From: Gadus chalcogrammus
Taxonomy: Eukaryota; Chordata; Actinopteri; Gadiformes; Gadidae
Direction of reading: 5' to 3'
Assembly (NCBI RefSeq): GCF_026213295.1
Contig: NC_079419.1
Location: 19,635,475-19,699,474, forward strand
Length of the DNA: 64,000 bases
The notes under the pieces are model-generated. The model was not told where the DNA came from. It ran no database searches and saw only the letters and a list, made by a program, of their open reading frames with translations. A program made the translations under genes and the position numbers. Shown here in pieces: positions 1-10,990 of this stretch. How positions within the stretch are numbered: position 1 is the first letter of the stretch; each line of letters begins with the position of its first letter.

Positions 1-62
1 TGCATTTTCATACACTGCTTTTCCATCTAGATTTGATGGAGGAGCGGGAGAAGTAGAGAGCT

Positions 63-197
63 ATGGCAGACAAAGGCAGAGAGAGGGAGAGAGAAAGAGA
101 TGGGGGGGAGAGAAGGGGGGAGGGAAGAAGTACAATAAGTAGTCCCTCGCTCGTTCTCTCTTCCCGGTCATCCCTTCTCACTCCCTTCAAGGCCCTG

Positions 198-291
<94 letters not shown>
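63..291. repeat. GA-rich tract and (CT)n microsatellite
   Basis: A GA/GGGAG-rich stretch at about 74-127 is followed by an uninterrupted CT array at 202-291. No coding signal. Confidence 0.9.
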
Positions 292-293
<2 letters not shown>

Positions 294-786
294 ATACATA
301 CACTTTGTAAAAATCATTCTTTGAATTGGTAAAAGCGCCCTGGGGCCCCCAGAGCAGACCCCCCCCTCCCCAGTGGAGATAATTGAGTCCAGTCGGCGGG
401 TAATTCATCGCTTGCATATGCCGCCTAATACATCAGTAGAGAAGCTGCCGACCTCGCAACCTTGTCTCCGCCACATCTCCCTCAACACACACCGCACACT
501 CACACACACACACACACGCACGCACATGCACGCAGACACAGATGTATGTACAGTTTGTATCGTACGCAGGAGTCAACTTCGGAATTGATCGCATATCGAT
601 GATCAATGCAAAACTGATCAATCTCTTCTCAGCCTTGCAGGGATACTTTGCTTATTGTTATGTATATATCTACAGACCCATAGAAGTACATGTACACACG
701 GTCAAAACACACACAAACACACACACACACACACGCAAATGCACAAGTAAGCACACACACACAAACACAAACAGGTCTAGGGAGGC
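292..786. other. Non-coding, short CA tracts
   Basis: No gene seen. Short CA tracts lie at about 497-520 and 700-770, and the rest is unremarkable. Confidence 0.7.
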
Positions 787-1450
787 CCAGGTCCCATGAA
801 CCCTACCTCCCACCACCATTTACCCCACCTACAACCAGCACCACCACCACCTCCAACATCACAACTACAGCCTCCACTACCACCATCACCACCACCACCT
901 CCAACATCACAACTAAACCTCCATTACCACCATCACCACCACCACCTCCAACATCACAACTACAGCCTCCATTACCACCATCACCACCACCACCTCCAAC
1001 ATCACAACTACAGCCTCCATTACCACCATCACCACCACCACCTCTACAGCCTCCATTACCACCATCACCACCACCACCTCCAACATCATAGCTACAACCT
1101 CCACTACCACCATCACCACCACCACCACCGCCAGCTCAACTACCACCATCACCAGCCCCAACATCACAACTACTACCTCCATCACCACCATCACTACCAC
1201 CACCTCCAACATCGCAACCACAGCCTCCACTACCACCATCACCACCACCGCCAGCTCAACGACCACCATCACCACCCCCGACCCCACAACCATCACCACC
1301 AGCAACACCCCCACCTCTACCACGGCCACGGCCACCTGCACTACCACCATAACCATCACCTCAATACCACCATCGCCCCCGCCACCCTCACTCCCAGCAT
1401 CACCACTACAACCTGCCACCCCCTGGGCCCCTACCCCCATCACCACCACC
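787..1450. repeat. CACCAC-rich 48-bp minisatellite
   Basis: The TACAGCCTCC(A/C)T landmark recurs at 866, 914 (variant), 961, 1009 and 1045, giving a mostly 48-bp unit built from CCACCATCACCACCACC. It decays into irregular CAC/CAT triplets to about 1450. Long open frames here (Pro-, His- or, on the other strand, Val/Met-rich) exist because the unit lacks stop codons. No splice sites or gene context support coding. Confidence 0.85.
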
Positions 1451-1489
1451 ACACTGACCACCCCCTCCTCAGCTGCAGCCGTAGCCAGG

Positions 1490-1628
1490 AGCCGGGGGTG
1501 GAGGAGAGAGGAGAGAGAGAGGAGAGGAGAGAGGAGCGGAGGGGGGGGGGGGGGGGGGGGGGGGTGGAGGAGAGAGGGAGGAGGGGAGGAGGGAGGAGAA
1601 AGCACTCTGCAGCAGCAGCAGCAGCCCT
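1490..1628. repeat. Purine-rich tract with a 24-G run and CAG repeat
   Basis: GGAGA-rich sequence contains an uninterrupted G run at 1541-1564, then GGAGG repeats and six CAG units near 1609-1626. The G-run is a candidate G-quadruplex and may be of uncertain length in the assembly. Confidence 0.85.
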
Positions 1629-2080
1629 GGTCTGGGGAGGAAAAGCCAGAGATGATGGATGGGGCACATTGTGGCATTATGAATGAATTATACCTTCCAA
1701 ATACCTTGAGCAGCTCCCACTGTCAGCCTGTATCTATACTAATCTGGGAGGAAATATGGCCGCCTCAAACGCCATCCAAAGCCGTGCTACAAAGAACAGG
1801 GAGGCCCGGTGAATTAATTGAGCAATCAGGAGTGTTAGAGAGGAACATCACAGCCCCCCACCACCCCCCTCAGAAACACTCACACACACACATGCACACA
1901 CGCGCACACACACACACACACACACCAAACACATACACTAACACCCATTTGGGATGTAGCCCACATTTATCACTGCACTCCACACCTTGCAGTCCTTTGT
2001 AAACTTCCCATTAGACTTCTTCTTTTTTCGTTCCTTCAATTTTCTTCCATTCTTTTCTACATTTTTCTACAATCCTGCCC
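1629..2080. other. Intergenic, no gene seen
   Basis: Only a CA/CGCA tract at about 1879-1925 stands out. Confidence 0.7.
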
Positions 2081-2081
2081 T

Positions 2082-2218
2082 TCTTTCTCTCTCTCTCTCT
2101 CTTATTCTCACTATCTCTCTCTCTTTCTCTCACTATCTCTATCTCTTTCTCTCACTATCTCTCTCTCTCATCTCTCTCTCTCACTATCTCTCTCTCTCTC
2201 TCACTATCTCTCTCACTA

Positions 2219-2252
<34 letters not shown>

Positions 2253-2580
2253 CCTCTCTCTCTCTCCCTCCCTTTCTCTCTCTCTCTCTCTCCCTCCCTT
2301 TCTCTCTCACTATCTCTCTCCCTCCCTTTCTCTCTCACTATCTATCTCTTTCTCTCCCTCCCTTTCTCTCTCTCCCTCCCTTTCTCTCTCACTATCTCTC
2401 TCTTTCTCTCTCTCCCTCCCTTTCTCTCTCACTATCTCTCTCCCTCCCTTTCTCTCTGACTATCTATCTCTTTCTCTCTCTCCCTCCCTTTCTCTCTCTT
2501 TCTCTCTCTCCCTCCCTTTCTCTCACTATTTCTCTCTCTCTCCCCCTCTCTGCTCCATCTCTCTCTCACTCTCACTATCT
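2082..2580. repeat. 500-bp polypyrimidine tract with CACTAT and CCCTCCCTTT sub-motifs
   Basis: Almost pure C/T on the plus strand for about 500 bp. CTCTCTCACTATCT and CTCCCTCCCTTTCTCTC blocks alternate irregularly. The Ser/Leu-rich ORF across it is a by-product. Confidence 0.9.
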
Positions 2581-2884
2581 CGCCTGTGTGGCCCCATCTT
2601 CAAATGGATTAGGATTATTGTGACAAGACAAAAGGTGTCTTTTGTCTATTTCCCGACCATTGTCAGTGCCAGGCTACATTTATCATGGTTGTCGCCCCGT
2701 CCAAGTGTGCTCTGCTCCCACAAATCAAATCATTCCGGTATTTTTCCACTCCCGGGCTCCTGGGTCCTGTGTAGGATTTGAAAAGCAAACTAAAGCATAG
2801 TATCTGGAGAACAGGTGCTGATCAGTTGAAGAGTGACGCGTCTAATAAGTCTAAGTAGACTTCTGAGTGACATTCAGCTCCCAA

Positions 2885-5189
<2,305 letters not shown>

Positions 5190-5640
5190 CAGAGTTAGTT
5201 TTAGGGTTTGGGTTTAGGGTTTGGTTGGGTTTGGTTTTAGGGTTAGGTTTTAGGGTTTGGTTTCAGGGTTTGGTTTTAGGGTTAGGTAGGTTGTGGGGTT
5301 TGGATTTAGGGTTAGGTTGTAGGGTTTGGTTTTAGGGTTAGGTTTCAGGGTTTGGTTTTAGAGTTACTTTGTAGGGTTTGGTTTAAGGGTTAGGTTTCAG
5401 GGTTTGGTTTTAGAGTTAGTTTGTAGGGTTTGGTTTAAGGGTTAGGTTTCAGGGGTTTGGTTTTAGGGTTAGGTTGTAGGGTTTGGTTTTAGCGTTGTGT
5501 TTCAGGATTAGGTTTCAAGGTTTGGTTTCAGGGTTTGGTTTTAGGGTTAGGTTGTAGGGTTTGGTTTTAGCGTTGTGTTTCAGGATCAGGTTTCAAGGTT
5601 TGGTTTCAGGGTTTGGTTTTAGGGTTAGGTTTGGAAGAAG
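5190..5640 (+). repeat. Degenerate telomere-like TTAGGG/TTTGGG array
   Basis: About 450 bp of GGGTTTGGTTTTAGGGTTAG variants. A 78-bp sub-repeat is duplicated (landmark GTTGTAGGGTTTGG at 5473 and 5551), and a 52-bp one near 5360 and 5412. G/T-rich strand is plus throughout. Confidence 0.85.
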
Positions 5641-6806
5641 AGTTTGAGGGGGATGTTATTGATTGGCTATTGAAAGAGATTGAGAGAGATTGATGATTTG
5701 GCAGACTTGTCATATCGCTTTATATGAGGACCACACAGTGGATTTATTTACATATCCCTATCATCCCTAAAACGGACAATGCTTTGCATACCCCTAACCC
5801 ACTCGTCACTGATAACTGTCTTTTCGTGTATTCTACATACATAGGCAACCACATATACATCCAAGGAGTGTAATGCAGTGCAAAGAGTTTAGTCCCCAAA
5901 CCTGATTGGTTTGTCAGAAGTGGAATTGCATAACACTCTGTGTTCCTATGATGTTACAGGCAAACTCTAGCCCTCTCCACAGAGTAGCAAGCAGAGAAGA
6001 TATTCCTATTCTGTGGATTTCCACCCACGGTTGTCTTCCCTTGTATATTCGAGTTCTCTTTCAGAGGGTGTGGACCGATGTGGCCCCGGGAAACCCTCAG
6101 ACTGTAACTGTGATTCACGGCTATACAAATATAACGTTGGCCTTTCTGAGTATGAGCTCTGCAGCCATTTCAAGTCAAGCCATGTGTTATATGCAAACGT
6201 TTTATCCTCTACTGGCAACGTTTTCTCTTGATCTGAACGTTTAACTTTGCATACAAATCACCTAGGGCCTAGCCCATTTATGTTGCATTACCATAACCTT
6301 CCACCTGGTGGATGGAATCAGCCATTTCTTAGTTATTCAGCACACATGCCTACAGGAGAGGTTGTGTTCGAAAAAGGCAAATATATTGCATACTGCAACT
6401 TTTTTAGTTATAAAACAAAACAAAACATACCTCTTAAAATAGTCCTCATGTTGTTCAATTGTCATGTGGATTGACGTTGATCATTACACCTAAAACCACA
6501 AATATAATACAATGTTCATAATAATGATAATGATTTTGGTATAATATGATGGAAGGAAAACATTTCTGGTTTAGTGTTGATGAACCTGTTGAGTAGTTAG
6601 AAGCCTTATGGCGTGTGGTTGAGTAACACGTACTAACATGTCGCCAATAACAAACATTCATATAATCCTGTGTTGAGGGTTGAACTTCCCGTTGGTGTAG
6701 GCCTACATCAAACTCACAATATCAATGTAGAATATGCAGATAAGGTACAGTTTTTTATGTACTTGGCACTATTTTCTGAACAAAAGTAATTATTTATTTT
6801 TTGCAG
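5641..6806. other. Intergenic with ambiguous exon-like ORFs
   Basis: A stretch at about 5960-6240 is open in two plus-strand frames (up to 112 codons) and one minus-strand frame (ending GWKSTE-stop). None matches a family I recognise, and open frames on both strands argue for chance. Confidence 0.4.
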
Positions 6807-6928
6807 ATAGGCCTCCATGTCTTAAGGAGCAGATAGTTGCTTGCTATCTTCCTCTGAAGGATGCCAGACTGCTGACATTGGGATTCAAACACAGAGACTT
6901 CGAGCTTGACCAGCAATGGTTTGAGGCT
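6807..6928 (+). CDS. Candidate exon of unknown gene
   Basis: Bounded by a strong acceptor (TTATTTTTTGCAG) and donor GTAGGT. One open frame gives RPPCLKEQIVACYLPLKDAR, then LLTLGFKHRDF and ELDQQWFEA. Entry is phase 1 and exit phase 0. I do not recognise the protein and no partner exon with matching phase is certain, so it could be chance. Confidence 0.3.
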
Positions 6929-8103
6929 GTAGGTTCTACTCTAATTGCACATGCACATCATAATTCAACACATGATTTACTTCAACACTGCCTCCTGTTC
7001 CATACCATAGTATTCGGTTTAACCATAGGGTTACTTTACAGTTTATTATTTCCAATCAACTGCTTTTGATAAGAAAAGCAAAAATACTATTTCTGTGAAG
7101 TGTTTGCTGAAACTTCCAAAGCCCACTAAGAATTTGTCAAATCTATCATTATGGTAAACGCCCCCCAAAAAACGATACAGCATTCTTCATTATACCCCAT
7201 TGATTATTCAGATGCATGTACAATCCAATTACCATGTTGTGTGTTACTATTGGCCACATTATTTTATTTAAGACATGAATTGTGTTCAAAATATTTTTTT
7301 TAAATACGATTTAAGATAGGCGTGCAGATATGTGCAGGTTTGTATCTCGCCCCAAAAAATGTCAACTCACCCACCAGGTGTCAGCATAGCAGCAAAACAT
7401 AGCTCTGTTTTCTACAGCCTGCCTCAAGGCAAGCGGTGCAGCAACTATTGAAAAACGTTGCAACAAACATCGACTTTGATCATTTAAATTTGAACTTGGA
7501 TGAACGAAAACCATATTAATAAGATCTATGCAAGAAGGGGTGCATGCATATGAACACGTGCAATTCATGAGCTTGCGAAAGGTAATAATTACCCTGTGTT
7601 TTAATTATCCTAATGGTTGTTTAGGCTGCTCCCGCGCCCGTCTCTGCTCCGCGCGGGCTCTCCAGGGGCCTCACCTTCCCCAGAGGGAACCAGCACTGTG
7701 GACATCAGTCGTTACCAGGTTCCCCTGAACATTACAGGTGAGTTCTGCAGTATGTGAATGGCAACATGTATATTTGTACATGCATTGTGTAAAGTAAAAA
7801 AAAAACGTGTTCAAATGGCGTACCGGAAAAGCTCCCAAAGAAAGATTATGCTGACATCATTGTAAATATAATTGTTCTTATAAATCTGTGGGGTCCAAGG
7901 ATACATTGGGAGCAACATTGCAAACATACTGTATGCTACTAGCTTTAGATGATTTATGGATTTTCCATACGGTAGTGTGTATTGTTGGTAGGTATTACAA
8001 ACTGGTGTTGGAATGTAGGTTTCTGAATAGTTGAAAACCATATAAAGGCTGGCTGCAACCAACACCTCGGAGCTCAACGCCACTCCTCTGTATAAGTTAT
8101 CCT
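6929..8103. other. Upstream flank of gadd45a, one weak exon-like block
   Basis: A GC-rich block at 7625-7737 has acceptor GTTTAG and donor GTGAGT and contains GTSTVDISRYQVPLNIT in one frame. The phase-0 frame that would join the candidate exon at 6807 hits a stop. Otherwise AT-rich with nothing seen. Confidence 0.35.
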
Positions 8104-8193
8104 CCAATCACAAAGCTTATCTCTCGTTGTTGCTAGTGCTTTTCCTGGCCAATCAGCATCCACAAGCGTGGACCTGTTTAGCATGCGCCCAAT
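8104..8193 (+). promoter_or_regulatory. gadd45a: Three CCAAT boxes of the gadd45a promoter
   Basis: Forward CCAAT pentamers lie at 8104-8108, 8149-8153 (in GGCCAATCAG, a near-ideal NF-Y site) and 8189-8193. They are 45 and 40 bp apart, 150-240 bp upstream of the start codon. NF-Y/CAAT sites are known in the mammalian GADD45A promoter. A TATAAA at 8041-8046 lies upstream of all three boxes, so it is unlikely to be the TATA element of the main start site. The transcription start itself is not visible. Confidence 0.6.
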
Positions 8194-8345
8194 GAGCGCT
8201 CGGGTGAAGTGTTCAGTGACCGCCTTGTTCCAGTGAATTTCAGGAGAAGTCCCATACGCAGCTTCTCAGTTGCAGACCTGTACGGACTGAGATAAAGTAA
8301 ACAGAGGACATAGCAGCACAGCTTCGACGTTTTGTATTTTGGTCT

Positions 8346-8413
8346 ATGGTGGACTTGGATTTTACGGTCAACATGACATTTGAGGAACTAAGTGGGGAAT
8401 TTTCTCAAGAAAG
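8346..8413 (+). CDS. gadd45a: gadd45a coding exon 1
   Basis: Encodes the N-terminus and ends CAA GAA AG before donor GTAATT (phase 2). There are two in-frame ATGs, 8346 and 8373. The second gives the family-typical MTFEEL start, and the first would add nine residues (MVDLDFTVN). Confidence 0.93.
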
Positions 8414-10156
8414 GTAATTTGGTCTTCATGTATGCATCTTGTCTTCTATATTCACGTTGTAACTGGTATACAAACTAAATGTTGATATGTTGTTAACGTG
8501 CACATAGTGGCCAGCTTAATAATAACTTGTAAATAGTTCGACCGTTACCCTAAGCCGGTTCATGCATCACATACTGACCGATTTCAACCCCCGCACGTCG
8601 CGCGACGCTTTAACATCAATGAGTGATGTGAGACTCAAGCCGGCTTCACATTATTTAACCTTCAACACGCTAACCTAACAGTAAGAAGTCGGCATTTACC
8701 AGTATCGAAATATTTTATATCATAAAAATATTTAATATATATCAGCATTTTATAGCATGTTCATTTCAGTTAGGCTAGGTATTTCTAATATCTTCAGAAG
8801 TCCTAGTTAGGTACGTGGATCAGTCACCGTGCATCTGTCCGTTGCCCTCAGGGACGCCCGGCTAGCTAACCCCGCTAGCTAGAGACGGGGGGCTAATTTG
8901 ACTTTACGTTTGCAACAAAGTTTGAACTTCACCTAATGAACTTGTTTTCTTGCGCTGTTGCAGAATGGACTCTGTGGCCAAAGCGTTGGAGGAGGTGCTG
9001 GTGTCGGCGCTGCCGCAGGGAGGCATCACCGTGGGGGTCTACGAGGCAGCCAAGTCTCTGAATGTGTAAGTCATCATGTAACCCTGAACTTCTCACATCA
9101 TGTAACCCAGAGCTCCTCCCCTTTCATCAGTGCATGTGTGTTTTGCAAAAAATGTGTACAATGACATAATATGTTAGCAAGAGCTGTTTCTATGTAGGCC
9201 CTATATGGTGATAGGATGCTTTACAAACTTCTAAACATTTTAAATATTGCCATGCCGTTCTATGCCGGTTTTGTGTCATTTCCCCCTGCTCAGCACTTCT
9301 GTAAAACATGTGGGTAAAAGGACAATGCTGAAAGTGTACTGATTATATACTCCTTTTTTTTTTTAACCATCCAGTGATCCTGATAATGTGGTTTTGTGCA
9401 TCCTGGCCACGGACGATGAAGATGTGAAAGACGTTGCCCTTCAGATTCACTTCACCCTCATTCAAGCTTTCTGCTGTGAGAATGACATCAACATCCTGAG
9501 AGTGAACAACACCAGGCGCCTGGCACAGATACTCGGCGGAGCTGGAGGAGGGAGCAAGCAAAACGGGGGGGAGCCCATGGACCTGCATTGTGTCCTTGTC
9601 ACTGTAAGTGCCCATTCTTGTTTGTCTTTAATCTATATGAATCCTCCATGACACACTACCAAGCCACATACCCGGTGTGGACGTTTAGGAAACAGGAAAG
9701 CATGTAGCCTTGGCAAAAAAAGTATTTGTTGTTCCAGTGTTTTTATTGCCCTGTGATTTCAACTGTCCACTCAGTCTGACTCTGGTATGTGTTAGTCTGC
9801 AGTCAACTGCAACAGCGAATTGTTTTAGTTAAATGGATTGTTCTTCGCTATTCATTTTCGGCGAGTATTGCTTTGCAATGCACTGTGTGGCTCAGCTTTG
9901 ATGCAGCGAACCGGTGTAAATCTCCATGCGTCGACATCGACACGCTAGAACAAGTCTTTAGGACCCCACATGAATTTCCGAGGAAATGATCACATGCTCT
10001 ATTGCAAAGTTGTGAAACTTCTTGATTTCTTTTCAATCTCAGAGCCCACAGTCTACGTCATGGAAGGACCCGGCTTTGAGCAAGGTCAACGGCTTCTGCA
10101 GGGAGAGCCGGTGTATGGACCAATGGGTGCCCATCATCAACCTCCCGGACCGGTGA
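8346..10156 (+). CDS. gadd45a: GADD45 alpha, complete 4-exon gene
   Basis: Growth-arrest and DNA-damage-inducible protein 45 alpha, a small L7Ae/L30e-fold protein. Known family partners are PCNA, p21, CDK1 and MEKK4 in DNA-damage and stress signalling; it acts in nucleus and cytoplasm. Coding exons are 8346-8413, 8964-9065, 9375-9603 and 10043-10156, all GT-AG. Phases match throughout and the exon 2 size of 102 bp equals the human one. The product is 170 residues from the ATG at 8346, or 161 from the in-frame ATG at 8373. The second start matches the usual MTLEE-type N-terminus (here MTFEELSGE) and is preferred. Diagnostic stretches are [36 protein letters not shown] and the C-terminal WKDPALSKV...[20 protein letters not shown] and CRESR favour alpha over beta or gamma. 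The acidic loop (DDEDVKD) has fewer acidic residues than mammals. Which teleost paralogue (aa or ab) it is cannot be decided here. Confidence 0.96.
8414..8963 (+). other. gadd45a: gadd45a intron 1
   Basis: 550-bp GT-AG intron. It contains CpG-containing sequence (CCCGCACGTCGCGCGACGC near 8590) and nothing else identifiable. Confidence 0.85.
8964..9065 (+). CDS. gadd45a: gadd45a coding exon 2
   Basis: Acceptor TGTTGCAG and donor GTAAGT. Encodes [13 protein letters not shown] through [10 protein letters not shown] and the first two bases of the next valine. The 102 bp equal the human exon 2. Confidence 0.96.
9375..9603 (+). CDS. gadd45a: gadd45a coding exon 3
   Basis: Core exon with the strongest family signature: [19 protein letters not shown], then [19 protein letters not shown], ending in DLHCVLVT before donor GTAAGT. 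A Gly-rich insert (GGAGGGS) sits between the RRLAQIL helix and the DLHC strand. Its length is variable in this family. Confidence 0.97.
9948..9957 (+). promoter_or_regulatory. gadd45a: p53-like half-site in gadd45a intron 3
   Basis: GAACAAGTCT fits the p53 half-site RRRCWWGYYY at every position. It differs by one base from the first half of the human element (GAACATGTCT), which also lies in intron 3. The adjacent decamer is not a good second half, and AAGCATGTAG about 250 bp upstream fits 8 of 10 positions. Confidence 0.45.
10043..10156 (+). CDS. gadd45a: gadd45a coding exon 4 with stop
   Basis: Acceptor AATCTCAG. Encodes [15 protein letters not shown], then [13 protein letters not shown] and IINLPDR, then TGA at 10154-10156. 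This matches the C-terminal strand of GADD45A. Confidence 0.96.
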   Translation, partial: SPQSTSWKDPALSKVNGFCRESRCMDQWVPIINLPDR

Positions 10157-10990
10157 AGAGCCCTGGAGACCAGCAGCGGAGACCTGTGGAAGAACTGTAC
10201 AGTGGACAGGGAGTCGGGTGTGAATCCGGATGGACACACTACCAACCGACCCTGGGCTCTAATTCAAAACGCCCTACTGACGGCAAGGGGAAGACGGAAG
10301 ATCAGCAACATGAATTTGGAGGGAACAAAATGGATGACCAGCCCTCCAGAGTGGCTGTGTCTAAACAAAAAGAACAAATATCTAGATTTGGGAATTGGAT
10401 TTCCCCAGGGACGGGCCTGCTGGGAGTTGTGGCTCTTGGCAAACGAGATGACGAGATGACATGGCACTTTTAACGTCATGAGAAGGAGGTAAAAACAAAA
10501 AGCGTCGCTTTTGATGTAAAAGTGAACCGCGTACAGAAGGATATTTAAGTGGTTTAAGCACTTGTGATTACTCTAGAAAAGGTGAAAGAGCATTTATAAG
10601 AGCTTTAAACACCAGTGGAGTCGACCAAGCCCCCCCCCCCCCCCCTGCAAAGACAAGCACTGTTGAAACACTGGAACTCTGAAATTTCACTAATTTCATT
10701 GAAATTGTTGGTGTTATTCTTGTTACTATTGTAATTATTATTATTATTATTATTATTTAAAAAGGGAAGTGATAGATTTACAGCGAAAAATATGGTCTGT
10801 AGTCAGTGTTTTCTATGCAGACCAATTTTTGCTACATACTGTAGTAATAGTTCATTTTTCTACAATTTAAGTTATTTCTAATGATATTTAAGTGTATTTA
10901 TGTTTCAATTTTTTTTACCCTTTACTATTTCCAAAGCTTGATAAAAACCAGTATGTATTGTGGATAATAAAAAGCCTTTCTTTTGGAGCC
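10157..10990 (+). other. gadd45a: gadd45a 3' UTR
   Basis: No gene follows the stop codon. The stretch has at least four ATTTA pentamers (10543, 10755, 10865, 10886, 10896), a C-run at 10628-10645, a TTA repeat at 10736-10757 and a canonical AATAAA at 10966-10971. AU-rich instability elements fit the known rapid turnover of GADD45A mRNA. The 167-codon ORF overlapping exon 4 in another frame (9970-10473) is not considered real. Confidence 0.8.
10966..10971 (+). terminator. gadd45a: Polyadenylation signal of gadd45a
   Basis: AATAAA about 810 bp past the stop codon, followed within 40 bp by T-rich sequence (TTTTTTCC). It is the only canonical signal in the UTR. Confidence 0.7.

Noticed and set aside
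796..1686. Long His/Tyr/Pro ORF
   Set aside because: Produced by the stop-free 48-bp repeat, with no splice or promoter context.
8041..8046. TATAAA as the gadd45a TATA box
   Set aside because: It lies upstream of all three CCAAT boxes and about 300 bp from the start codon, the wrong order for a core promoter.
9970..10473. 167-codon plus-strand ORF over gadd45a exon 4 and 3' UTR
   Set aside because: It is out of frame with gadd45a, crosses a clear acceptor and has no family resemblance. It is a shadow of exon 4.
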